Shown piece after piece: positions 42,745-52,323 of a DNA stretch of 64,000 nt. Numbering within the stretch: the stretch's first letter is position 1; every line of letters begins with the position of its first letter. Where the stretch lies: NCBI GenBank assembly GCA_002862095.1, contig PHSQ01000003.1, positions 372,001-436,000 of the forward strand, read 5' to 3'. Origin of the DNA: Methylocystis sp. KS32 (GTDB lineage: Bacteria > Pseudomonadota > Alphaproteobacteria > Rhizobiales > Beijerinckiaceae). Under the pieces are notes generated by a model. That model saw nothing but the letters and a program-made list of their open reading frames with translations. It was not told the origin of the DNA and ran no database searches. The position numbers and the translations under genes are program-made.

Positions 42745-43969
42745 AGTTCCTCACGCGCCGCCCGGCGAGAAAAAACACATGATCACTTTCCAACGCCAGC
42801 CGACGCTTATTTTTTATATTCACGCCCTGGCCGGCGGCGGAGCCGAAAGAGTGATGGCGCGCCTTGCGTCGAGCTACGCGAGGCGTGGCGCGCGCGCGCT
42901 GCTGGTCATGGATCACGAAGCCTCGGAGTGGGCGAGCATCCTCGACGAGCGGGTGGAAAGAATCCTGCTGCCCAAAGGACATTTTCGCGGCGCCCTCGCG
43001 CTTTCCCGGTTATTGTTTCGCGTCTCGCCGGACATCAGCATATCCGCTCTAAGCGCAAATAATTTGAAACATGTCCTCGCGGCGACGCTGGCCGGGACCC
43101 TTCGTCGAGCCGTCATCACTTTTCATGGCTTCGCGGAGAACGAACCCAAGAAGCTCGCCCAATTCAGTTATTGGCTGACGCCGGTTTTAACGAGCCTCGC
43201 CGCGAGAAACGTGGCCGTTTCGGACGCTTTGAAAGAGGATTTGATCCGGCGCTTCCATGCGTCGCCGGATCGGCTCGAGACAATCCATAATCCCGCGTCT
43301 CCTGAGCATGCGCATCCGCCTGTTTCGCCGCAAAACCTCGCGAACCGCGAGGCCATCGTCGTCGCCGTGGGAAGGCTCGTCGTTGACAAAGGCTTCCTGT
43401 TTCTGGTGAGAGCCTTCGCGAAGGTAACTTATCCTGGAGCGAAGCTTATCGTTTTGGGAAAAGGACCGGACCTCCCAAGGCTGAGGAGCGAAGCGGAGCG
43501 TCTTGGTGTTGCGGAGCGCGTCGAGTTCGCAGGTTATGTCGCGGAGATCGACAGCTATTTATCGCGGGCGCGTTGTTTCGTTTCGCCGTCGTATCACGAG
43601 TCTTTTGGGCTCGCGATCGTCGAGGCGCTCGATTTCGGCCTCGCCGTCGTTTCGACGGATAGCGGCGGACCGCGCGAGATTCTGAATTCACCCGCCGTTG
43701 GAAAAATAGTTCCCCTGGGCGACGAAGCGGCGATGGCGACCGCGATCTCGGAAAGCCTGGCGGCGCCAGGAGATCCCTCCGTGCGTCAGCGTCGATCGAG
43801 GGATTTTACTCTGGAAATCGCCCTGCGTCGCTACGATAAAATATTCGAGGAAATTTCGCCTTCCCTTGCTTTGCAATTGCGATCTCCCGGAACGCCGCCG
43901 ATTGATGGAGGTTTTCGCGCGGGCGGCGAGTCGTTGGAGAACATAAACAGCAGCAAGATCGCGAAGTGA
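42737..43969 (+). CDS. glycosyltransferase family 4
   Basis: IHALAGGGAERVMARLASSYARRGARALLV; VAVGRLVVDKGFLFLVRAFA; CFVSPSYHESFGLAIVEALDFGLAVVSTDSGGPREIL. ATG at 42737. Confidence 0.92.
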   Translation: MNEVPHAPPGEKKHMITFQRQPTLIFYIHALAGGGAERVMARLASSYARRGARALLVMDHEASEWASILDERVERILLPKGHFRGALALSRLLFRVSPDISISALSANNLKHVLAATLAGTLRRAVITFHGFAENEPKKLAQFSYWLTPVLTSLAARNVAVSDALKEDLIRRFHASPDRLETIHNPASPEHAHPPVSPQNLANREAIVVAVGRLVVDKGFLFLVRAFAKVTYPGAKLIVLGKGPDLPRLRSEAERLGVAERVEFAGYVAEIDSYLSRARCFVSPSYHESFGLAIVEALDFGLAVVSTDSGGPREILNSPAVGKIVPLGDEAAMATAISESLAAPGDPSVRQRRSRDFTLEIALRRYDKIFEEISPSLALQLRSPGTPPIDGGFRAGGESLENINSSKIAK

Positions 43970-45180
43970 TCGAACATCGTCGTCTTGGAGGCGAGGCCCG
44001 TGGCCGAGCTGACGATGACGATGAAGAAGACGAACAAAAACACGGCGCGGGGGCGCGCCTGTCGCCAGAGTTCCCACAAAAGCGCGAACAGACCGACGAC
44101 GAAAAACAGCGTCATGATCGCGCCGTATTGGAAGATCATCGCGACCCAGGTGTTTTCGATGCCGACCGCGATGCCGAGCGTGCGCTGCGTGGAAGAGACC
44201 AATTGCGGATCTGGCCCCATCAGTAAATCCGCGATGTCGAAGGCGTCGAACATCTTCATCATGATGATCCGCGCCTCGGCCGAGCCGTTGTCGTCGATGA
44301 AGCGTCCGATCAAATCGTCGAAGACGCCTAGGGCGATCGTATAGGCGACGGCGCCTGTCACGACTGGCGCGATGAACATCAGGAGGATCAGGCGACCGAT
44401 ATCGAATTTCCTCCCCAGCAGAATCAGGGCGAAATCCTTGAGAAAAAAACCCGACACAATCAGGCCGGACATGAGAATCGAGGTTCTGCCGCCAAAGGCC
44501 GCGAGACCAAATATCTGGACGCCGATCAGAAACGCGCGAACGATCGGCGTCAGGGCTTCGTCGGCGCCGAAGAACAGACACAGCATATAGGCCGCCGAGG
44601 TGGCGGCGTTCTGGAGCGGATGGCCCAGCAAGGCGGTGGAGCGATAATCCCCGGTTAAATCCTCTCCGGCGATCACGTAAGGAAAAAGTCTGATGTGGGT
44701 GAGGAATTCGAAAACGCCGATCACGGCGTTTACGAACAGGATCAGGTGAATGAACCTTCGCAAGAATTGGCGCGTGTCGGTCCGAAGGTCGTCGTGCATG
44801 AGCAAAGCGACGAAGCCGATGAAATAGGTTTCTATCGGGGCGGCGATTGGCGCATGTTGGACGAGAGCGGCATAGGCGATCAGCAGGAGCCAGGAAAAAA
44901 AGAACAGAGCCGCTCCGGGGAGTCGTTCCGCTAGACCCCGGATGAAACCAAACGGCTTTGATTTTCCAGCGAGTTCGGCCGCGAAGGCGAGCGCCATGAG
45001 GTAGGTCGCGGGATGGAGCTTCTGCCATAGGGAGCCGCCCACGGAATCGTAATTGACCCCGATAAAGCCCAGAGCCAGCGACGACACGGAAAAGAGCAGC
45101 ACAATCGATGCGACGAACAGGATGGAGGCGAGGCGCTGGGCGGTGAACCGGGCGGCCGGCGAGGCGAGGGCGAAGCTCAT
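43831..45180 (-). CDS. O-antigen polymerase/ligase-like membrane protein (Wzy/WaaL type)
   Basis: Polytopic; large central loop and many TM helices; flanked by Wzz-like and GT genes. ATG at 45180. Confidence 0.8.
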   Translation of the reverse strand: MSFALASPAARFTAQRLASILFVASIVLLFSVSSLALGFIGVNYDSVGGSLWQKLHPATYLMALAFAAELAGKSKPFGFIRGLAERLPGAALFFFSWLLLIAYAALVQHAPIAAPIETYFIGFVALLMHDDLRTDTRQFLRRFIHLILFVNAVIGVFEFLTHIRLFPYVIAGEDLTGDYRSTALLGHPLQNAATSAAYMLCLFFGADEALTPIVRAFLIGVQIFGLAAFGGRTSILMSGLIVSGFFLKDFALILLGRKFDIGRLILLMFIAPVVTGAVAYTIALGVFDDLIGRFIDDNGSAEARIIMMKMFDAFDIADLLMGPDPQLVSSTQRTLGIAVGIENTWVAMIFQYGAIMTLFFVVGLFALLWELWRQARPRAVFLFVFFIVIVSSATGLASKTTMFDHFAILLLFMFSNDSPPARKPPSIGGVPGDRNCKAREGEISSNILS

Positions 45181-47435
45181 GCCCGCATCCGGTTCTCGAC
45201 TCTGACCGGTCCGCTCTGTCGCCGGACCTTCGCATCGGCGCGATTGCGCCCGAACAGAATGCAGGCCTGGCGCTCGTTCTGCGCAGTCGACTCGACCATG
45301 ACGAGCGCGTCGATTTCCTCGGCCGGCGGCGGATTTTGATTTTGCTCCAGCAGCGCGCCGCAATCGAGAAGGATGAGATCGAATTTGGATTTGAAATAGG
45401 GCTCGCGAGGCCAGCCTTGTTCGAATGTGGCCATCAGAACCTCGCCGCCCGAGTTTCTGTCCTTATGAAAATTATATAGGGCGCTTTCGAAGCCAAAGCG
45501 CAATTTCACCCGCCGAAGGTTCGCGAGGAGAGGCGTTATATTCGGACGTTTTGCGCTGCAATCGATCAGCAGAACCCGGTCTCCCTGGGCGCAAGCCATG
45601 AAGGAGAGGGAAAGAGCGACGGTGGAGACGCCGGCGCCTTCGGCGCTCGCCCCAATGGCCACGATGGGCGTGGGGGAGGCGACGCCGCCCGACCAGAGCG
45701 CGTCGTATATTTTCTCGATCGCTTGTCGATAAGGCGCGCGGGGGCTTTGCATCGTGATTCTGACGCCCGAGACGAGGGCGCGCGCCTTTGTCTCGCGAGT
45801 ATTGGCGCTGTCGCCGCCGGCGACCAGGGCGGGCAGCGCTACGATCACGGCGGCCGGCTCTTGCGAATCCAGAGCTTTCCAGCGGCTCTCGAGGGCTGGC
45901 GCGGTTCGCTCTAACGCGGTGCGATCCGCAGGGGGGGCTTTCCTTTGTCCGACCGCGCCCTGAGAGGAATCGGAAGGGCTCTCCTTCGTGGATTGCTGGG
46001 GGCGATCCGCGTCGTTGGTCGACGCTGTGCGCTTGCGTTCGCGAAATTCGAGAATCAGAGCGGCCGCAATCCAGATATTGAGGCTGGCGGCGAGGGCGAT
46101 GATCAGCGCGGGCAGGGTCTTCGGGCTGACCTTGCTTTTCAAAGCCGTGGGTTGATCGATCAAGACGCCGTTGGGCGACGACACCACTTCGCGGTGCACG
46201 TTTTCCCGCGCGGCCAGCGCTTTCTCGTATCGCTCACGCACAGCCGCCGTTTGTCGTTCGAGTTCGTTATATTCGAGGCGGTCGCCGCCGGTATTGTTGA
46301 TCGACGTTTCGAGATTGGCGACGATTTGCTCCGCCAAGCGTTCCGTATTCCGCGCGGTTTTGAGGTCATTCGCCCCCGCCGCCGAAATCCGGCCCAATTC
46401 GGCCTTGATCTGCGCGCGCAGGGAGGAAAGCTGAGCCTTGATGATTGTGTATGACGGATGGCGCGGACCCAGCGTCGATTCCGCATAGGCCGCGTCGCGC
46501 GACAAGGTTGCGTATTCGCCACGAAGCTTTTCGATAAGCGGGGATTTGATCGCCTCGTCCACGTTTTCGATGGAGCCGCCCGCGCGGATGGCGGCCTGGA
46601 TCTGGGCGTATCTCGCTTCCAACTCCGCGCGTTTGCCACGCGCGTCCACGAGGGCGGAATTCGCGTCCTTGAGTTGCTGTTCCAGCGGCGTATGACCATC
46701 GGTCATAATGATCGAATGCGTCTTGCGGTAATCCTCGAGCCGCTGCTCGGACTGTTGCAGCCGCGTGCGAAGATCGGCGATTTTCTTGTCCAGCCAATCG
46801 ATCTCGCGGTCGGCGATGTCGTCGCCCATTTTGGTCTGGGTTTCGTAATAGGCGTTGGCGAGGCCGCGGGCGAGACGTTCGGCCTTTTCGGGGCTCGACG
46901 CCCTCACCTCCACATCGATGACATAGCTCTTTTCGTTGCGCTTGGTGGTGATGGTCTTGCCGAGATTTTCAACAATCCCGTCGATGGTCGCGTCGGATTT
47001 CGGCGCCGCCATGCCGACGAGGGATTTCAGTCTCGCGAATATGCCGGGCTTGCCCGGCGCGAATTCGGGATCGACGCGCAGCTGCTCGTCGGCGATCAAC
47101 CGGCGGAGCACCTCGTTCGAGGTCAGGAGGCGCATCTGGCTTTCTATGAGCCCCGTGTCCGGATTTTGAGCGATCGGTTGCGCGTCGACGCCGATGGGTG
47201 GGCGCTCTCGTGTATCGACCAGAAAGGACATCGTGGCGGCATAGCGCGCCGGGGTGATGAGAATATAGACGCCGGCTAGCGAAGCCGACAACGCCAGCGC
47301 CGGGACGAGCAGACGCCACCGGCGGACGACCGCGCTATAGAGGTCGCCTATGTCGATAGTCATGTTCGAATCGGCGGACGAGACCATGTTGGATCGCGAT
47401 CGCGCTGACTCGATGTCGCCGTCGGTGCTGGTCAA
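45177..47435 (-). CDS. polysaccharide co-polymerase (Wzz/GumC-type) with degenerate C-terminal BY-kinase-like domain
   Basis: DIGDLYSAVVRRWRLLVPALALSASLAGVYILITPARYAATMSFLVD; long coiled coil; C-terminal IGASAEGAGVSTVALSLSFMACAQGDRVLLIDCSAKRPNITPLL. Confidence 0.9.
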   Translation of the reverse strand: MTSTDGDIESARSRSNMVSSADSNMTIDIGDLYSAVVRRWRLLVPALALSASLAGVYILITPARYAATMSFLVDTRERPPIGVDAQPIAQNPDTGLIESQMRLLTSNEVLRRLIADEQLRVDPEFAPGKPGIFARLKSLVGMAAPKSDATIDGIVENLGKTITTKRNEKSYVIDVEVRASSPEKAERLARGLANAYYETQTKMGDDIADREIDWLDKKIADLRTRLQQSEQRLEDYRKTHSIIMTDGHTPLEQQLKDANSALVDARGKRAELEARYAQIQAAIRAGGSIENVDEAIKSPLIEKLRGEYATLSRDAAYAESTLGPRHPSYTIIKAQLSSLRAQIKAELGRISAAGANDLKTARNTERLAEQIVANLETSINNTGGDRLEYNELERQTAAVRERYEKALAARENVHREVVSSPNGVLIDQPTALKSKVSPKTLPALIIALAASLNIWIAAALILEFRERKRTASTNDADRPQQSTKESPSDSSQGAVGQRKAPPADRTALERTAPALESRWKALDSQEPAAVIVALPALVAGGDSANTRETKARALVSGVRITMQSPRAPYRQAIEKIYDALWSGGVASPTPIVAIGASAEGAGVSTVALSLSFMACAQGDRVLLIDCSAKRPNITPLLANLRRVKLRFGFESALYNFHKDRNSGGEVLMATFEQGWPREPYFKSKFDLILLDCGALLEQNQNPPPAEEIDALVMVESTAQNERQACILFGRNRADAKVRRQSGPVRVENRMRA

Positions 47436-47610
47436 TGGCGTGAAATCCGCGCGTTGCCGATCATTGGTTTTCGTGTCTCGCGAGTTCGAGAAAAATTAAC
47501 GTCCTATGGTTACGAATTAATTAGCGATTGGAGACCTTTGAAGCGTCCCGGCGACGTAAGGGGGCGAGCGCGAAGAGGTTCTTCGATCACTATTTAGAGA
47601 AGAGCGCTTC

Positions 47611-48558
47611 ATGGACGAGTCGACCAGCCAAACCAAAACCTTCGTGTCGGATTCCCAGCCCCGAATATTGGTTTTCGCGCAGTGGTTCGGGGCCTGGCCC
47701 GAATGGATGCGGTTTTTTCTGGAATCCTGCCGTTGGAATCCAACCATAGATTGGCTTTTGATCGGCGACGCGCCTGCGCCCGCGGAGCTTCCCGGCAATG
47801 TGCGCTTAAAGCAAATCGGCTTTGCCGATTATCGCGCATCTATCGCCAAAAAGCTCGGCCTCGCGCCGCTCTGGAACAACGCCTACAAGCTTTGTGATTT
47901 CAAGCCTGTCCTCGCGGCCATCCACGAGGAGGAGCTAGATGGATATGATTTCTGGGGCTATTGCGACATCGACGTGATCTTTGGCGACATAAGGCGCTTT
48001 TACACTCCCGAGGTTCTCGCATGGGACGTCGTGACCACTCACGCGCATGTGGTCGGCGGACATTTCACTCTGCTGAGGAATAAGCCGCGCATGACCGGCG
48101 CTTTCCGAAAAATACCATTCTGGAAGCGGCTATTGTCCGTCGCGGAGCATAAAAGCTTCGACGAACGGGTTTTCTCGCGGCTCTTCATGCCTTTTCCGCC
48201 GAGACAGAAATGGCGGCGGCTGTTCACGCCTTTTGTGGGCGGCGCGCTGATGGTCGAACGCTACTCCACCAACATCCCGCCGCTACGCTGGATCGACGGC
48301 GGGACCGACTGGCCGGAAGAGTGGTGCTGGGACCGGGGAAGGCTGACGACCTGCAAGACAGGGGATCGCCAATTCTTGTATCTTCATTTCTCGCATTGGC
48401 AATCCAACCGCTGGACCCGCGAGGCGGTCGCGCCGTGGCGCGCAATCGAGCGACTGGACAATCTGCCGCCGGGACGGTGCGAGCATTTCGTCATCGGCGC
48501 GCGCGGCTTCACCTCGCGGGGAGAGGCCGGCTCGGGGCCGGGGGAGGCGGCGGCCTGA
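47611..48558 (+). CDS. DUF6625-like putative glycosyltransferase
   Basis: ILVFAQWFGAWPEWMRFFLESCRWNPTIDWLLIGD; LCDFKPVLAAIHEEELDGYDFWGYCDIDVIFGDIRRFYTPEVL. Confidence 0.85.
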   Translation: MDESTSQTKTFVSDSQPRILVFAQWFGAWPEWMRFFLESCRWNPTIDWLLIGDAPAPAELPGNVRLKQIGFADYRASIAKKLGLAPLWNNAYKLCDFKPVLAAIHEEELDGYDFWGYCDIDVIFGDIRRFYTPEVLAWDVVTTHAHVVGGHFTLLRNKPRMTGAFRKIPFWKRLLSVAEHKSFDERVFSRLFMPFPPRQKWRRLFTPFVGGALMVERYSTNIPPLRWIDGGTDWPEEWCWDRGRLTTCKTGDRQFLYLHFSHWQSNRWTREAVAPWRAIERLDNLPPGRCEHFVIGARGFTSRGEAGSGPGEAAA

Positions 48559-48562
48559 TCGC

Positions 48563-50059
48563 TCACCAGCGCGCGCGGGCGCCCACGATGTCGATCGTCT
48601 CGATCCCGCCAGCGACGTTCAGAGTATGCGCGCCGTGGGCTCCCAGAGTGCGGGGCGGTTTGACGCGGGCGCGCACGGATTGACGAAACTCGTGTTCATC
48701 CAACCGCTCCACCGCACAAAGCGCGATGCCCCCGCCATAGCCCTCGGAGCAATCCTGCGCCGGGCGCCATAACGCGCCATTCCGCGTGAACATCGCACCG
48801 GCCGGCCTCGCGCAACTGGCGTCGATCAAAACGGGATTGGCGATATGCGCGGTCCAGGGACCGGTCAGGCGATCGGCGTGATAGAGGCAAAGAGCGTCCC
48901 AACTCGACAGGCCGTCCCTGGCCACGGTCGCGAAAAGCCAAAGCCGTCCGCCATGTTCGATCAGCGTCGCGTCCGAGGCGGGCGTATCCTCGACCAGAAT
49001 TGCTTCCCTCGTCCAGCGGTCGGGGAAGCGGGTCGCCCGGTAGAGCTCGATCCGGTTCGCCGCGCAGGTCTCCGGGATCATCCAGATTTCGCCGTCTCGC
49101 GCGAAGACCTGCGGATAAGAGAGGTGCCAGGGCTGCTCCATGACCGGGAGGGGCGGACCGGCGGTTCCGTCTTCGAGCAGTTCGAACGCCGTCAGCACGC
49201 CTTTTCCGGCGGCGTAGGGAAATTCCTCGCAAAACAGGAAGGCGCTTCCCTGGTGCGAAAAAACGAAAGGATCGGCGAAATATCTCTTTCCGTCGTCGGG
49301 CAGGTAATTATAGGACTGCTCGGGCCAGGAAAGCGTGTCGGTCATCGTCTCGCCGGCGTTTGTTCGACGCCAGCCAACCCGAAAATGTTCGCGGTGGACG
49401 GCGAACCGGGTCAACCGATTGGCGATTTTCGCGCCGAGGGCGCTGAGAGCGAACATGGCCGGCGAGCCGGGAGGCGCGCCTTGCGGGGCGGTCGGATCGG
49501 CGAAAGCCAAGGGCCGCCCGCTCGCGATGCGATCCACAGCGTTCTCCAGCAGGGAGGCGAGGCTTGCCGTCACTGCCCGAACCCCCGGCGTGAACAGCTT
49601 GCGGTTTTCGAGAGCCGGCGTCGCGCTGGCGATACAGCGCGGGGCGTCGCCGGGCTCTATCAGCATGAGGTCGATTTGCGGCGCTCGCCGCGCCAGAAGC
49701 GCGTCCGCCGCGGCCGCGTCCCGCGCCCGCAGGTCGAAAAGAGGTTTCAGCGTCGGGGCTGAAACCGGCCCCGGATTTGTCCCGGTAAGGTCGATGATGA
49801 GGTCTGGGGAGCGCGCCAGACAGTTTCTCGGCGCGGTGGCCTTCGAGCAATAATGCGAAGCGCTCGCGGGCAGCCGATAGAGCCGCCGCTCCAGTTCCAT
49901 CAGCCTTCGCGGGCCGGAAGGTCCAGCCGCGCCGGGCGCGCGATTGCAAGCAACTATATGCCCCTGTCGCCTAAGTCTTTCCGCGAGCGCGACACGCCAG
50001 TTCTCCAGCTCTCCCGCGGCGGATAGCAATTCTATGCGCAAAGAGCGATGTTCCGCCAT
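48563..50059 (-). CDS. GINT1 N-terminal-like beta-propeller protein with extra N-terminal domain
   Basis: KRYFADPFVFSHQGSAFLFCEEFPYAAGKGVLTAFEL...QPWHLSYPQVFARDGEIWMIPETCAANRIELYRATRFPDRWTREAILVEDTPASDATLIEHGGRLWLFATV resembles the glucosamine inositolphosphorylceramide transferase 1 N-terminal family. Confidence 0.8.
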   Translation of the reverse strand: MAEHRSLRIELLSAAGELENWRVALAERLRRQGHIVACNRAPGAAGPSGPRRLMELERRLYRLPASASHYCSKATAPRNCLARSPDLIIDLTGTNPGPVSAPTLKPLFDLRARDAAAADALLARRAPQIDLMLIEPGDAPRCIASATPALENRKLFTPGVRAVTASLASLLENAVDRIASGRPLAFADPTAPQGAPPGSPAMFALSALGAKIANRLTRFAVHREHFRVGWRRTNAGETMTDTLSWPEQSYNYLPDDGKRYFADPFVFSHQGSAFLFCEEFPYAAGKGVLTAFELLEDGTAGPPLPVMEQPWHLSYPQVFARDGEIWMIPETCAANRIELYRATRFPDRWTREAILVEDTPASDATLIEHGGRLWLFATVARDGLSSWDALCLYHADRLTGPWTAHIANPVLIDASCARPAGAMFTRNGALWRPAQDCSEGYGGGIALCAVERLDEHEFRQSVRARVKPPRTLGAHGAHTLNVAGGIETIDIVGARARW

Positions 50060-50118
50060 GTCCCGCTTTTACGCGCAATCGCGCTCGATGCGAAGTAAGA
50101 CCCGGCGCCTGAGGGGGG

Positions 50119-50682
50119 TTATTTCTCTTTTGGGGTGAAAATACTGTGAACGCGGCCGGAACCCTGCCCGCCGCCGCCGGCCTGAACCACGGCTTGTCCG
50201 GTCGTCACGTCGTAGATCAGCCGGTCGCCCTTGGTGACGGTTTCGCCCTGGGTCAGAACCACGTTTCCGTTCAGATAAACCTTGTTCTCGGCGCGGTCGT
50301 AGCTTCCGCTGTCGCCCGTGCCCACCTGGTCCTTGGAAACCATCGTCACCGGGCCTTCCGCGTCGATGTGTTTCACTTTGTCGCTCGTCGCCTGGCCTTC
50401 GCCCGCGGGCTGGTCCTTTCCGCCGGCGGTTTTATTGTTTTCCAGATAAATCGTGAGCTTCGAGGCTTTCAGCGTCGAAGGTCCGTTGACCACGATGACG
50501 CTGCCCGAATAGACGAGCTTCTGCTCCTTGTCGAAATAGTCGAGCTTGCCGGCGTCGATGTTCAACGGGTCTTTCGCGCTGGCGCCGGGAAGGATGCCTC
50601 CGGTTCTGCCTCCCTTGGCCTGCGCGGATCCCGAGAAAGCCAGGGCGAGCGCCATTAACCCGGAAATTATCTGGAGCAGCAT
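50119..50682 (-). CDS. lptA: LPS transport periplasmic protein LptA (OstA-like)
   Basis: DPLNIDAGKLDYFDKEQKLVYSGSVIVVNGPSTLKASKLTIYLEN...VYLNGNVVLTQGETVTKGDRLIYDVTTGQAVV. Confidence 0.93.
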   Translation of the reverse strand: MLLQIISGLMALALAFSGSAQAKGGRTGGILPGASAKDPLNIDAGKLDYFDKEQKLVYSGSVIVVNGPSTLKASKLTIYLENNKTAGGKDQPAGEGQATSDKVKHIDAEGPVTMVSKDQVGTGDSGSYDRAENKVYLNGNVVLTQGETVTKGDRLIYDVTTGQAVVQAGGGGQGSGRVHSIFTPKEK

Positions 50683-50736
50683 CGAGTGATCGCTTTCCTT
50701 ATATTTGGCCTGCTTCGCTGTGGCGCGCCGGGCGCG

Positions 50737-51438
50737 TCAGGGGGGCGATCGACGATCGCCGGCCGTCATGGCGTCGTCTCCGGTTTCCCCATACAGCACC
50801 GAATGCACGTGGCCAATGAAAGTGGCCTGTCGATCCGCCTGGCTGAACTTCACGCTGTCGGCCACGACCTCTCCGCCGTCCAATGTCAGCGTCGCGCTCC
50901 GATCCGAGGTCAGCGTGTTGGCCTTGAAATCCATGACGCCCGACTCAAGGCGCAGATCGAAATTTTTGTCGTCATGGATGCGAACGGCGTTGTTCAGGTC
51001 GGCGCGGTCCTTTTTGGCGTCGTAGAGGCCTTCGCCGGCCTCGAGCAGCACGGCGCTGTCGTTCCCGGTTTCAAGCCTTACCGCGAGGTCTTCGAGTTCG
51101 AACAGGTCAGGCTTCGACATGTCCTGAACGCCCAGTCTCGCTCTTAATTCGTAGGGGCGGCCATCCTGCCGATAGCCGACCAGCTTGGGCGATTGGATGG
51201 TTATTCTGGTTCCATTGAGCCCGATATGCGAAAAACGAAGGTCGACGGGCAGGAACCGCAGTGTCTGGAAGGCGATGATAACGCCGACGACCGTGACGAT
51301 GATCCCGCTGCCCCAAAGAGTCGCGCGCCGAAGGCGGGTGACGCGCGCGGTATGGCGCAGCGCCTGAGGGAAGGAGCTTTCCCGCGGCGCGACGATGCTG
51401 TTCAGCCGGCTGTGGGAGCTTGGTGGAGCGTCCTGCAA
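50737..51438 (-). CDS. lptC: LPS export ABC transporter periplasmic protein LptC
   Basis: Single N-terminal TM (TLWGSGIIVTVVGVIIAFQTLRFLPVDL) and LptC-like beta-jellyroll region upstream of lptA. The start codon (TTG 51438?) is a guess. Confidence 0.8.
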   Translation of the reverse strand: MQDAPPSSHSRLNSIVAPRESSFPQALRHTARVTRLRRATLWGSGIIVTVVGVIIAFQTLRFLPVDLRFSHIGLNGTRITIQSPKLVGYRQDGRPYELRARLGVQDMSKPDLFELEDLAVRLETGNDSAVLLEAGEGLYDAKKDRADLNNAVRIHDDKNFDLRLESGVMDFKANTLTSDRSATLTLDGGEVVADSVKFSQADRQATFIGHVHSVLYGETGDDAMTAGDRRSPP

Positions 51439-51514
51439 TGATGCCTCGATCCGCTGAATCTTTTGCTGTTGGCTCAGCTCCGGTAGCCGCGCCGCATGGC
51501 GAATTCGAGGCGGC

Positions 51515-52129
51515 TCAGCTATGTGCGAAAATGTCAGTTTCGGGCCACCCCGCCAGATCGAGGCGCGCCCGGGTGGGCAGAAACTCGAAACAGGAGGCGG
51601 CCATCGCCGCGCGTCCCTCGCGTTCAAGCATGGCGTCGAGACGGTTCTTGAGTTGATGCAGATAGAGAACGTCCGAGGCGGCATAGGCTTGCTGCGCTTC
51701 CGAGAGCGTGTCCGCGCCCCAATCGGAGGATTGCTGCTGTTTGGAGATTTCCACCCCCAGAATCTCGCGCACGAGGTCCTTGAGCCCGTGTCGGTCGGTA
51801 TAGGTGCGCGTCAGCTTCGAGGCGATCTTGGTGCAGTAGGCAGGGCGTGGAACCGCTCCGAAGGTCTGGCCCAGAATGCCGAGGTCGAAACGAGCAAAAT
51901 GAAATAGTTTCAAGGTGTTGGCGTCGTTTAGCAGACGCTCGAGGTTCGGTGCGCGGCTTTGGCCGCGGGCGATCTGAACCAGTTCGGCGTCTCCGTCTCC
52001 GTTGGAGAGTTGCACCAGGCACAGCCGGTCGCGCCAAGGATTGAGACCCAAGGTCTCCGTGTCGATGGCGACAATCGGTCCGGCGCGAAAATCGTCGGGC
52101 AGGTCGCCCTTATGCAGTCGAATGGTCAT
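51515..52129 (-). CDS. ribonuclease D-like 3'-5' exonuclease
   Basis: PIVAIDTETLGLNPWRDRLCLVQLSNGDGDAELVQI; LFHFARFDLGIL; QQAYAASDVLYLHQL: DEDD exonuclease motifs. ATG at 52129. Confidence 0.94.
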   Translation of the reverse strand: MTIRLHKGDLPDDFRAGPIVAIDTETLGLNPWRDRLCLVQLSNGDGDAELVQIARGQSRAPNLERLLNDANTLKLFHFARFDLGILGQTFGAVPRPAYCTKIASKLTRTYTDRHGLKDLVREILGVEISKQQQSSDWGADTLSEAQQAYAASDVLYLHQLKNRLDAMLEREGRAAMAASCFEFLPTRARLDLAGWPETDIFAHS

Positions 52130-52323
52130 TGATGACGCCGATTTCCATGGTTTCGTGACGGTCTTATAGCCGAGGTCGGGCCGATTCGCCGAAATTTCGA
52201 CCAAAAAACGCGGCGGCGCGGCAGGGCGGGCCGTGCTTGGCTTGTCAGTTCCGGCGAAGGCGTTTATCCTTTATCCTTGGCGACGATAACCCGAGCTTTT
52301 AGGCCAATTGAGGATTTTGGAGC

